Source: Roseobacter sp. HKCCD6576-2 | GTDB taxonomy: Bacteria; Pseudomonadota; Alphaproteobacteria; Rhodobacterales; Rhodobacteraceae | NCBI RefSeq assembly: GCF_013179285.1 | Contig: NZ_WVNW01000003.1 | Coordinates: forward strand, 359,095-423,094 | Direction: 5' to 3' | DNA: 64,000 bases | Part shown: one piece after another, positions 53,573 to 61,936 of the stretch | Numbering within the stretch: position 1 is the stretch's first letter | Layout: the number at the start of each line of letters is the position of its first letter | Position numbers and translations under genes: made by a program | The notes under the pieces: generated by a model | Seen by the model: the letters and a program-made list of their open reading frames with translations, nothing else | Told to the model about the DNA's origin: nothing | Databases searched by the model: none

Positions 53573-54691
53573 ATGACAACCGACCAGCACAGCGCCGATC
53601 AGTTGAGCAATGAGGAACGCGACATCCTGCATGATGTGGGCTTCGACGACCCGTCGCAGCGCGCCGCCACAGGGGTGTTGGCGGATCACGACATGCGCCT
53701 TGCTCTGTCCAACGATCCAGGCGTCGGGATCCTGCCGCTGGCCGAGGCGCTGCGCACCTATGATTTTGTCCAGGATCTGATGTTCGGCCTCGTCGCGCCC
53801 GATGCCAATGATCATATCGCGCGGGTGGCGGAGCATATGCACGACCCGCTTGGCCATTTTGTCTGGGTCAAACCGGGGGCCAAGGTCAAACTGCCGGTGC
53901 AGACCTTCACGCTTCTGGAAACACCGCAGGGCCGCCAGTTCACCCATGATATCACCCTGATCGACGAAGGTGCGGAGGTCGAGATGATCTCGGGCGCCGC
54001 CGTTCCGGGCGCGGTGCATCGCGGGCGCCATATCTCCATCGGGGAACGTTACATGCGCAAAGGCTCCTCCTGCAGCGCGGTCACGATCGAGCATTGGGGC
54101 GACGCGATGGAGGTCTATTCCTACGGCTATTCCCATATGGAAGAGGGCGCGCGCAGCCAGTCGACGGCGATCATGATGGCGCCGCTCAAACACCATCTGA
54201 GCCAGTCGCGACAGGTCCTTGGCGCCAACACCAATGCGGTGAGCCAGGCGATCATCTTCGCCGGCGAAGGCACGGATCGGGTGATCGAGACCGAAACCCA
54301 TCTGGCAGGCCCCGGCGCCACATCGGAGGAAGTCGCGCGCATGGTCTCCGCCGGCGGGCGCATTGTGAACAACGCGCTTTTGGCCGGGGATGCGGCGGGC
54401 ACAAACGGGTTTCTGGGATGTGACGGGCTGAAGCTCTCGGACACGGGCGAGATCATGGCCGTGCCGTCGCTACAGGCCAAGGCCGAGGGCGCTATGCTGA
54501 GCCATGAGGCGAGCATCGGCATGATCGACAGCGAGAAATTGAACTACCTCATGGCCACCGGGCTGGACGAGGACACCGCGCGCAATCTGATTGTCCAGGG
54601 CTTCCTGTCGCTGGAGAACGAGGCGATCCCGAAAGGGTTGCAACGGCGCGTGGTCGAGATGATCGCGCAGGCGAAATCCGGGGGTATGTGA
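53573..54691 (+). CDS. SufB/SufD-like scaffold protein of a minimal Suf (SMS-type) pair
   Basis: A 372-residue SufBD-family protein: right-handed beta-helix core and a C-terminal helical part, LSHEASIGMIDSEKLNYLMA and LDEDTARNLIVQGFL, which contacts SufC. Only two cysteines are present, Cys167 (GSSCS) and Cys283 (FLGCDG). The strand where E. coli SufB has its essential Cys405 reads VPSLQAKAEG here. GGAGGA lies before the ATG. No sufS, sufE or sufA lies beside it. Confidence 0.8.
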   Translation: MTTDQHSADQLSNEERDILHDVGFDDPSQRAATGVLADHDMRLALSNDPGVGILPLAEALRTYDFVQDLMFGLVAPDANDHIARVAEHMHDPLGHFVWVKPGAKVKLPVQTFTLLETPQGRQFTHDITLIDEGAEVEMISGAAVPGAVHRGRHISIGERYMRKGSSCSAVTIEHWGDAMEVYSYGYSHMEEGARSQSTAIMMAPLKHHLSQSRQVLGANTNAVSQAIIFAGEGTDRVIETETHLAGPGATSEEVARMVSAGGRIVNNALLAGDAAGTNGFLGCDGLKLSDTGEIMAVPSLQAKAEGAMLSHEASIGMIDSEKLNYLMATGLDEDTARNLIVQGFLSLENEAIPKGLQRRVVEMIAQAKSGGM

Positions 54692-54694
54692 GGC

Positions 54695-55651
54695 ATGTTG
54701 GACGGGCGCGTTTGGGGCGCATTGCTCTGTGCGGTTTTGGCGGGGGGCGGCGCTCCGCTCACTGCGGAGCCGATCCAGATCCCCGGTCCGAACGGCCCGC
54801 TGGAAGCCGAGCTGACGGAGGTGGCCGATGCCGCGCATGTGCTGGTGATCATCCCCGGCTCCGGCCCCACCGATCGGGACGGCAATGCGCCCACAATGGG
54901 TCTGAGTTCCGACACCTATCGCTTGCTGGCCGACGGTTTGGCCGAGGTCGGGATCGCCAGCCTGCGGATCGACAAGCGCGGGTTTTTCGGCAGCGAGGCG
55001 GCTATTGTCGACCCGAATGACGTGACCATCGCCGCCTATGCCGAAGATGCGAACGCCTGGGTCACCCGCGCGGCGGAGCATGCGCCTTGCGTCTGGCTGG
55101 CCGGGCATTCCGAGGGTGGGCTGGTGGCCCTCGTGGCCGCGCAGGACCCGCCCGAAGCGCTTTGCGGCCTGATCCTGTTCACAACACCCGGACGACCGCT
55201 CGGGCAAGTCATGTTGGAGCAGATGCGCGCAAACCCCTATAATGCGCCCCTTCTGCCGGTGCTGGAGCCGTTGATCGCGGATCTGGAGGCGGGCCGGACG
55301 CAAGACCCCGCGACGCTGCCCGCTGCGCTGCAGCCTTTGTTCAGCGCCGGGTTGCAACGCTACATGGTCGATCTCTTCAGCTATGACCCGGCTGCGCTTG
55401 GCGCGGGCTGGACCGGGCCAGTTCTGAGCGTCACCGGCACGCGGGATGTGCAGATGACTGCCGCCGATGCGGCGCGATTGGCGGAGGCGATGCCGCAGGC
55501 CGAAACGCTCACGCTTCGGGACGGCACGCATATGCTGAAACAGGATGTGCCGGGCCAGCCTTTCGCCACCTATACCAACCCGTCCCTGCAGCTCCATGCC
55601 GATCTGATCCCGGGTCTCCGGGCGTTTCTGACCGGCCAAAGCTCTGATTGA
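54695..55651 (+). CDS. Exported alpha/beta hydrolase
   Basis: A 318-residue protein with a signal-like N-terminus (GALLCAVLAGGGAPLTAE) and an alpha/beta-hydrolase fold. It has the oxyanion segment IIPGSGPTDRDGN, the nucleophile Ser in GHSEGG, an acid in TGTRDVQMTA and His in DGTHMLK. It starts 3 nt after the SufB-like gene and is the last intact gene of the iron-box operon. It could cleave a siderophore ester in the periplasm, but the substrate is unknown. Confidence 0.85.
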   Translation: MLDGRVWGALLCAVLAGGGAPLTAEPIQIPGPNGPLEAELTEVADAAHVLVIIPGSGPTDRDGNAPTMGLSSDTYRLLADGLAEVGIASLRIDKRGFFGSEAAIVDPNDVTIAAYAEDANAWVTRAAEHAPCVWLAGHSEGGLVALVAAQDPPEALCGLILFTTPGRPLGQVMLEQMRANPYNAPLLPVLEPLIADLEAGRTQDPATLPAALQPLFSAGLQRYMVDLFSYDPAALGAGWTGPVLSVTGTRDVQMTAADAARLAEAMPQAETLTLRDGTHMLKQDVPGQPFATYTNPSLQLHADLIPGLRAFLTGQSSD

Positions 55652-55671
55652 TCACCTGAAAGAGGCCATTC

Positions 55672-56389
55672 ATGTCCGTCAAAATCCTGCGCCGCAGCCA
55701 TGGGTTTCAGCTTGATCACGTGGCCCTTGGCGTGCCCGACACACGTGAGGGCGCGGCCTGGGTCGAGGCGCAGACCGGTGCCACCGTTCATCTGCGCGAC
55801 CCCAACCCGAACCTATGGTATTGGAGCGGGTGTTGCCTATCGGGACAGACGCTTTTCTTGAGGTCATCGGCCCAACCCGCATTGGCACAAATTCCAGCCG
55901 TTTCGCGCGGTTCTGAGTGAGCTGGAGCGCCCGGCGCTCCTGTTCTGGTATATCGCGGTCGACGATTTCGACGGATTTCTGACGCTTGCCGACTCTCACG
56001 ACATCCCGATTGAGAACCGCGAAGACGTCAATCTCGGCAATGTAAACCCCGACGGGTCGCAGTACCGCCGCGGGCTTGTCGGGCCAGGCTTCGCAACGAC
56101 AAGGCCAAATGTAATTGAATGGCTGCGGGCTCCGAGGGTTCCGGATGCAGATGCGCCCGCGAGCCGGTTAACCAATTTCGAGCTGTCGGACCCGAAGGCC
56201 GAGGAGATCAACACCGCTTTCGCGAAACTCGAGATCGATGTCCCAATGACACCCGGCCCATCGCGGATCGCCGTGTCACTGCAAACTCCGAACGGCTACT
56301 GGCGTCTGGAGAATGCGGGCATGGACCTGGCCATGCCCGGCATGCTCTGGAAAATGTCAGGGCTTTGGTGGCGGTCCAGGTCGCGTTAA
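55672..56389 (+). pseudogene. Glyoxalase/VOC-family protein with two frameshifts
   Basis: The frame starts MSVKILRRSHGFQLDHVALG and fits the VOC (Glyoxalase_3-like) family up to WYWSG. Restoring one G in the run at 55828-55830 and one C in the run at 55871-55873 gives a continuous product through VLPIGTDAFLEVIGPNPHWH and ALLFWYIAVDDFDGF to a stop at 56387-56389. Both lesions are one-base losses in homopolymers, 43 nt apart. It is either a recent pseudogene or a site of two sequencing errors. It follows the hydrolase gene by 20 nt. Confidence 0.75.
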
Positions 56390-56578
56390 GCAGATGTCAA
56401 AACACGTCTACTGGACATGACTGAACGGTAACACTTGGCGAGGGGGCACCTAATTGCATTGGTCAAGTGACCAGGTCTGCGCCTCTCGTGTTATGCACGG
56501 CTCCCCCCCCGACGGTTCGGCGCCACATGGTGTCCTGCGTCGAGCGGCCGCGCATATCCGGCATTCCATCTCTTTATC

Positions 56579-56593
56579 TGACAGAAACAGTCA
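56579..56593. promoter_or_regulatory. Iron-responsive box upstream of a truncated gene
   Basis: TGA-CAGAAACAG-TCA, flanked as CTGAC...GTCAG, lies 93 nt before the ATG at 56686. It is a fifth match to TGA-N9-TCA, now in front of a broken gene. Confidence 0.55.
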
Positions 56594-56685
56594 GCTGTAG
56601 TCCTGCGCATATATCGACTCGTTTCTCTACCCCCAGCGTGCCAGCCAAGGGTCTGAGGGCTCTCACAGAACAGGGACTTTGACCA

Positions 56686-56832
56686 ATGATCCGAACACTC
56701 CTCGCCACCACGGCGGTGGGCGTGGCCTTTGCGGCTGCCGCGTCACCGCAGGAACCGGTGCTGTTGGGGCCTGGAACGGGGGGAATAGTTGGAGACCATC
56801 CAATCATCCGCGCGCTTTCGATAATCACCTGA
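56686..56832 (+). pseudogene. Truncated exported protein behind an iron box
   Basis: ATG 56686 opens a clear signal peptide (MIRTLLATTAVGVAFAAAA), followed by about 27 residues and a TGA at 56830-56832. The composition and the iron box suggest the 5' end of an iron-uptake gene, such as a binding protein or receptor, whose body has been deleted. No continuation in other frames was found. Confidence 0.5.
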
Positions 56833-57119
56833 TCCACGTCTGAAGCGATCAGGAACCTGCCCGCCATTGCAGGTCTTGCTGAACATACTAAATGTAGACG
56901 TCTTGCTTGCTGCGGCTCAAAGCCGACTTTGGCCACTTAGACCTGATGCGGCATCGCAGCACCTTAAAGCCGCCATTGGCCGCGTATGCAATGTCCAAGC
57001 TGGGTCCAAAGTCCGGTCTGCGGGAGATGCCGAACCACACAGTGCGCGACCGGGAGGTCACAACCCCAATTCGACAGGCGGTCCTGCCGGGGAATTCTCC
57101 CACTATGCTCTGTAGCGCA

Positions 57120-58877
57120 TCACGCCGCCAGAGTTTGCTTCTCCCGCAGTGCCCGGTAGAGGCCATCTCGGCGTGCCATCAACTCGGCCGGCGTGCCATC
57201 TTCGACAATCCGTCCGCGGTCGAAGACCAGAATCCGATCCATCCGCTCGACGGTGGCCAGCCGGTGCGCAATGACGAGTGTCGTGCGTCCTTCCATTAGG
57301 CGCTCTGCTGCCTCGGCCACACGCGCTTCGGCCTCGCTGTCGAGAGAGGACGTCGCCTCGTCCATGATCAGAACGGGTGCATCCGAAAGGAACGCGCGGG
57401 CAATAGCGACCCTCTGTCTCTCACCGCCCGAGAGCTTGACGCCTCGCTCGCCGACCTTGGTGCCGTACCCCTTCTCGAGGCGCTCGATGAATTCGGCAGC
57501 GCCCGCCTTCGAGGCGGCTGCGTAGACTTCGTCCATTTTGGCACCCGGCCGGGCATAACCGATGTTGTCTGCGAGGGAGCGATGGAACAGAATTGGCTCC
57601 TGCGGGACCAGCGCGACATGACTGCGAAGCTCGGCCAGGGAAACCGATGCGATGTCCACGCCGTCCAGCGTAATCGTACCGCCCGTAATCTCGTGAAGAC
57701 GTTGGACCAGCTTGACGAACGTCGTCTTTCCAGACCCCGAGCGACCGACGAGGCCCACCTTCTGGCCCATCGGGATATCGACGTTCAGATCGGTAAAGAG
57801 CTCTGTCGGGGCGCCCTCATACGCGTAGTGGACATGGCGGAACGACAGCGCGGCCGCGCGCGGCGGAAGCGCACGGGCCGGGGGCCGAACGACGTCTTTC
57901 TCGGGGTTGTCCTGCATGAGATCGACCATCTCCTCAGCGTCGTTCACGGCTTTTTGCAGGTTGCGGACGTGGTTGCCGATCTGGCGCAAGTAGCCGTCGA
58001 GCATACCAAGTGCCGAGACGGTAAAGGCGATCTCGCCTGCCCCCGCGGCCCCGCGCATGAACGCCAGCAGTGCACCACCCAGAACCAAGGCCCGCAGCAG
58101 CCAGAGGCTCAAGTCCTGCGCAAGGCCAGACCAGGTGCCCCGCCGCCAGGTGCGGCGGCTGCGATGCGCCCACTTTCTGAGAACGCCGTCGATCCGCGCG
58201 TCCTCTCGCGCCTCCGCGGCATGGGCTTTAACGACGGCGTTGGACGTGATCGCATCGGCCAGTGCTCCGGAGACACGGCTGTCCTGCGCATTGGCGAGGC
58301 GTGCCGCAGGGGCGACCCATTTGAGTGTGAGCGCCAGAGAGATCGCCAGAAAGATCGCCGCGCCAGCAAGCGCCACTAGGCCGACTTCGATACGGAAGGC
58401 GGTGAGCGTTGCGATCGTGCCGATCAGGACCAGGACGGCTGGCCCAAGGGCGAGCAGCAGAAGATCTCCCATATCATCCAGAGCCCAGGCGCCCCGCGTT
58501 ATCTTCCTCACTGTGCTGCCTGCAAAGGCGTTGGCATGCCAAGATGCAGGCAGCCTCTGGACGCGGGCGAAGGCCTCGGCCTCCACCTCACGCATCGTCG
58601 GGATGGTCAGGTCGATAATGGCGAAATAGCTGACGATCTTGGCCGTAATGGACAGAACCCCCAAAGCCATCAGGCCCCAGAACGCCGCCCAAGGCGTGGC
58701 ACCGTCGGCGACAGCGGCCACGAGGCGTCCGGTCAGGATGGGTATCGAGACATCGGCGCCGGTTGAGACAATCTGAAGCCCGACGATGATGGAAAGCAGG
58801 CCGGGGCGCCGGGCCCAACGGGACGCGGCGAAGGCGAGAACGCGGGCAAAGGTGCCGCGGGTCGGAAGCTGTGACAT
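57120..58877 (-). CDS. ABC exporter, fused membrane and ATPase domains (MsbA-like half transporter)
   Basis: A 585-residue type IV ABC half-exporter. Six spans occupy about residues 20-300, and the nucleotide-binding domain residues 340-575, with Walker A VGRSGSGKTTF, signature LSGGERQR, Walker B VLIMDEATSSLD and the H-loop in VIAHRLATV. It probably exports a lipid or drug as a homodimer. The ATG at 58877 has no ribosome-binding site; a 7-bp hairpin lies just upstream, and a 20-codon frame with a strong site lies further upstream, suggesting attenuation. Confidence 0.9.
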   Translation of the reverse strand: MSQLPTRGTFARVLAFAASRWARRPGLLSIIVGLQIVSTGADVSIPILTGRLVAAVADGATPWAAFWGLMALGVLSITAKIVSYFAIIDLTIPTMREVEAEAFARVQRLPASWHANAFAGSTVRKITRGAWALDDMGDLLLLALGPAVLVLIGTIATLTAFRIEVGLVALAGAAIFLAISLALTLKWVAPAARLANAQDSRVSGALADAITSNAVVKAHAAEAREDARIDGVLRKWAHRSRRTWRRGTWSGLAQDLSLWLLRALVLGGALLAFMRGAAGAGEIAFTVSALGMLDGYLRQIGNHVRNLQKAVNDAEEMVDLMQDNPEKDVVRPPARALPPRAAALSFRHVHYAYEGAPTELFTDLNVDIPMGQKVGLVGRSGSGKTTFVKLVQRLHEITGGTITLDGVDIASVSLAELRSHVALVPQEPILFHRSLADNIGYARPGAKMDEVYAAASKAGAAEFIERLEKGYGTKVGERGVKLSGGERQRVAIARAFLSDAPVLIMDEATSSLDSEAEARVAEAAERLMEGRTTLVIAHRLATVERMDRILVFDRGRIVEDGTPAELMARRDGLYRALREKQTLAA

Positions 58878-58886
58878 GAACGCAAT

Positions 58887-58904
58887 CGCGGACGGGTGTC
58901 CGCG
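58887..58904 (-). promoter_or_regulatory. Hairpin directly upstream of the ABC exporter start
   Basis: CGCGGAC and GTCCGCG (58904-58898 and 58893-58887 on the minus strand) pair perfectly over 7 bp with an ACCC loop. It ends 9 nt before the exporter ATG, where a ribosome-binding site would be expected and is not seen. Confidence 0.45.
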
Positions 58905-58992
58905 CTCTACTAAAGGGATGAGACGAAGCCGGGCTTAGGAGCGGCTATGCGATGGAGAGGTGACGGTGGGGGGGCGGAGATCGCCCGGTGCG

Positions 58993-59055
58993 TCAACTAA
59001 TGCCGAACCAAAAACGTGGTCGGCTGAAGGGGGCAGCGTAAAAGTCGATTATCAT
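58993..59055 (-). CDS. Candidate 20-codon leader peptide of the ABC exporter
   Basis: Behind a very strong site (AGGAGGG, 5 nt spacing) an ATG opens MIIDFYAAPFSRPRFWFGIS and stops at 58993-58995, 115 nt before the exporter start. It is rich in aromatic residues, Pro and Arg. TTGACA (59126-59121) with TACATG 18 nt further is a possible promoter. Leader peptides of this kind regulate drug exporters by ribosome stalling; that role is inferred here. Confidence 0.45.
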   Translation of the reverse strand: MIIDFYAAPFSRPRFWFGIS

Positions 59056-59256
59056 GCTCGCCCTCCTGATCAGACGCGTCTCATACAGCGTTGCAACATG
59101 TACCGATCAGACCGCCGATATGTCAAGCGCACGAGCCCGACCGGTTCGGCATCCGCGGGAGACTGCCGCCACAGGCACCCCGAGGGTTTCCCGGCCTATG
59201 CCGGTTATTCATACCTCATGCAGCGGGTGCCCGCTGTCAGCCCAAAACGGACATGA

Positions 59257-59604
59257 TCCTGCTGGATCTGGAAATCCACGCACCCGGTAAGCCCTGGCGG
59301 CGACGGCGCCGACACTCTGATTGGCGGGCGTGGCAATGACATCCTGATCGGCGGCCAGGGTGCGGATATGTTTGTGTTAGGGAAGGAAGGCACTGACTGG
59401 GACGAAGACGGTCAGAGTGAGCATGGTGTTGACCAAGTCCAGAATTCTGAACTTGGAACAGACCAGATCAGGATTAATGCCGGTAGCTTTGCGTTTGATG
59501 AACTGGAGCTCAGAGACGGGGATACCGGTGCTGAGATCATCTCTGGCAAAGGCGGCAAGATCATCCTTGAAGGCATCGTTGCCGCAGATCCTACCGCTGG
59601 CTAG
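59257..59604 (+). pseudogene. C-terminal fragment of an RTX-type protein
   Basis: A frame without a start reads GGDGADTLIGGRGNDILIGG, then QGADMFVLG, one to two haemolysin-type calcium-binding nonapeptide repeats. It continues through an acidic C-terminal domain (DQIRINAGSFAFDELELRDG) to a stop at 59604. The upstream part of the repeat protein is missing, since the frame opens after a stop at 59254-59256. It is the remnant of a type I secreted protein. Confidence 0.65.
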
Positions 59605-60049
59605 TTCGAGTTTGTGACGCAATACCAACCCGATCCAAATTTTGATCCCTGGGCAGACCCTTGGGGGTGGTAATCGAGTTGTGCGATTGCCGTAACTGAG
59701 CTGGTAGCTTTCCGACCATCCAACAGAGGCGACGTCGCCGAGTGATCAGATTGGGCCGTCCCTTTGGGCGGCCCACGATCAGCGCCAATGCCGCCAAACT
59801 CACCTGCCAAACTGGGCTTCGATCGTCTGGAAGTGTGGAATGGAAACGGTGAAGCTGGGGTTGATTTTGGTTTTGTGGCCGAGATTCGCAAGACAGCGCA
59901 GTATTCGCCGTCGCGATCGTCGTCGCTGTGCAGGTCATTCATATGGGCTTCCTGGCCATTCACCATAAAGAGGCCAAGATATACGTGGTCGGGTCTTGCT
60001 CGATCATGCCATTGACTGTATCAACCGTTCTGCCGGGGACAACTTATAT
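59605..60049. other. Non-coding stretch with a hairpin
   Basis: About 445 nt. TGGGCCG...CGGCCCA (59752-59758 and 59769-59775) forms a GC-rich hairpin whose inner CCC/GGG can also pair. Open frames on both strands look like chance; none has a ribosome-binding site or a family pattern. Confidence 0.35.
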
Positions 60050-60235
60050 ATGGTATCAGAAATGACCCTATCTGCCCCGAAGTTCATTGTATTCGTGATA
60101 TCGCTCGCGTTCGCGCTGATCGGCCTATTGCCCCTACTTGGTGTCGCCATTCCGGCTGTTGGCATTTCTGCCGTTTGGGCGCTGGCTATTGGCTATGTGA
60201 TCCTGGCAGCAGGGGTTCTGTTTAAGGGCGTATAG
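60050..60235 (+). CDS. Small two-span membrane protein
   Basis: A 61-residue hydrophobic protein with two spans, FIVFVISLAFALIGLLPLLG and WALAIGYVILAAGVLFKGV. The start may be 60050 or the in-frame ATG at 60062, which has GGTATCAGAA upstream. It lies 56 nt before the nuclease-like gene in the same orientation. The function is unknown. Confidence 0.5.
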   Translation: MVSEMTLSAPKFIVFVISLAFALIGLLPLLGVAIPAVGISAVWALAIGYVILAAGVLFKGV

Positions 60236-60291
60236 TACCTTAGCTCTGATGAGTTGCAGCTCGACCGTGAAGGTTGATCTGAGCTTTTTCG

Positions 60292-60837
60292 ATGCTGAGC
60301 TTTCCTAGGAAGATATGGCGCGGCGTCCGACGATGGAGACGGCGCTGGCGCATAGCGCGGCGGGTCATTTTCGCGGGTGTCGTGATCGGTCTTTTCTCGA
60401 TTTGGATTTATGATCGCGCCACGCCGCCAGAGCTGGCACCTGGTGTTTCGAGATCGGCGATCCAAACGGTGGCACCTGAGGACCTTGTCGTGGTCGATGG
60501 CGATACGGTGCGACTTGCCGGAGAGACAATCCGCTTGGTCGGTTTCGACACGCCGGAAACGCATCGCGCGCTATGTGAGGCAGAGCGGGTTCTGGCGCAC
60601 GCGGCCAGAGCCCGCCTGCAAGAGCTCTTGGACGGTGCATTGACAGTGCGAATGGCTTATCTCGCACATCGCGACCAATATGGGCGTCAGCTGGCATGGC
60701 TGTCGCTTGATGGTCGTAATGTTGGAGACACTCTGATCGCCGAAGGGTTGGCGCGCCGCTATTTCGGCGGCCAGCGTCATTCCTGGTGCGAGACCCCACA
60801 CCAGAGCGATGCTCCAGGGGCCGTAGACGACAGGTAA
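60292..60837 (+). CDS. Membrane-anchored thermonuclease (SNase)-like protein
   Basis: A 181-residue protein. A very basic N-terminus (RRWRRRWRIARR) precedes one span (VIFAGVVIGLFSIWIY) and an SNase-like OB-fold domain. It has VVDGDTVRLAGETIRLVGFD (catalytic Asp and Arg region), TPETHRALCEAE and RDQYGRQLAWLSLDGRNV. The positively charged start places the nuclease domain in the periplasm. It probably cleaves or scavenges nucleic acid outside the cytoplasm. Confidence 0.85.
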   Translation: MLSFPRKIWRGVRRWRRRWRIARRVIFAGVVIGLFSIWIYDRATPPELAPGVSRSAIQTVAPEDLVVVDGDTVRLAGETIRLVGFDTPETHRALCEAERVLAHAARARLQELLDGALTVRMAYLAHRDQYGRQLAWLSLDGRNVGDTLIAEGLARRYFGGQRHSWCETPHQSDAPGAVDDR

Positions 60838-61131
60838 TTTGGCACCCGCTATTATCATCTCAAAGCCCTCGCCGGCGGCGCAGGCCGATCAGACTTCCGA
60901 TCAGATTCAACTTGTCGCGGTTATGCGCTTTGATCATCCCGCGCAGCCCCCCCCGGGATTCATTACAGGACGTGTCAGGTGATCCGAGCCACAACTCATC
61001 TCATAGATAGGGGTCGCTCAAGTGAGCGACCCTTGAAGTCTCGACCAACGGCTGAAGGTTTAGCCACGGTATCGACGGTTCGATTCTAAGGCTTTGTGAC
61101 GTGTCGACAACACTCCCCAAAAGGCCACCGG
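60838..61131. other. Intergenic stretch with a 22-bp inverted repeat
   Basis: No gene is supported in these 294 nt. GGGTCGCTCAAGTGAGCGACCC at 61011-61032 is a near-perfect inverted repeat (10 bp each side of AG). No T-run follows, so it may be a factor-independent terminator without tail, or a recombination or regulator site near the serine recombinase. Confidence 0.45.
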
Positions 61132-61692
61132 CTAGTTGACGCGCTGATGCAGGTATCTCTGCAGTGTTCGTCTTGAAACGCCGAACTTTCGTGAGACCGA
61201 TGTGATGGTTCCGCGACGTTGAGAGATTTCCTGCGCGGCAGCTGATACCTGGCTGTCGGAGAGAGCGCGTGGTCGGCCAATACTGGCGCCCCGTGCGCGT
61301 GCGGCCTCAAGGCCAGCCGTGGTCCGCTCGCTGATGAGCGAGCGTTCAAACTCGGCGAGTGCTGCCATGATGTGAAAAATGAGCCGCCCTGCACTGGTTC
61401 TGGTATCGATCGCTTCGGTCAGAGACTGGAACTCGGTACTTTGTTTGCTCATTTCATCAATCAACTGAACGAGTCCAGAGAGTGATCGGCCGAGGCGGTC
61501 GAGGCGCCAAACAACGAGCGTTCCTCCACATTTCGCCGCCTGGATGGCGGCGGACAGGCCGGATCGCTCCATATCGGCGCCTGACACGCCATTGTCGCAG
61601 AAAATGCGTTCACAGCCGGCTTTCTTAAGCGCGGCAATTTGAAGGTCCATTTTTTGCTCATCTGTTGAGACGCGAGCGTACCCGATCATCAT
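61132..61692 (-). CDS. Serine recombinase (resolvase/invertase family)
   Basis: A 186-residue site-specific recombinase. The N-terminal catalytic domain has GYARVSTDEQ with the nucleophile Ser, VVWRLDRLGRSLSGLVQLI and FHIMAALAEFERSLISERT. The C-terminal helix-turn-helix ends TSVSRKFGVSRRTLQRYL. AAGGGAAG lies before the paired ATG codons at 61692 and 61689. It is probably part of a lost transposon or an inversion switch. Confidence 0.92.
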   Translation of the reverse strand: MMIGYARVSTDEQKMDLQIAALKKAGCERIFCDNGVSGADMERSGLSAAIQAAKCGGTLVVWRLDRLGRSLSGLVQLIDEMSKQSTEFQSLTEAIDTRTSAGRLIFHIMAALAEFERSLISERTTAGLEAARARGASIGRPRALSDSQVSAAAQEISQRRGTITSVSRKFGVSRRTLQRYLHQRVN

Positions 61693-61936
61693 AACTTCTT
61701 CCCTTTATTCAATAGCTTCTGCGCGCCGTCAGGGAGGTTTCATATGTCTAAGCGGCAATATGAAGTCATTTCTCCCTAGTGAGCCGTTGACAAAAGGGCT
61801 CGATTTTTTCATACGCGAGTCTTTCCTTTTTAAACGGGCCCGGTATGTAGCGCCGTAAGGGCGAGCCAACTACCAAACCTTCGATATAATCAGATGCGCA
61901 TAACCGAGCGGTTTTGACGCGATTTGGCTGCGAGGC

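Noticed and set aside
59591..60015. Overlapping open frames on both strands after the RTX fragment
   Set aside because: None has a ribosome-binding site, conserved motif or sensible hydrophobicity; they look like chance frames of GC-rich DNA.
60839..60979. A 46-codon frame from a TTG after the nuclease-like gene
   Set aside because: The start is poor, the product is low-complexity and no conservation argument is available.
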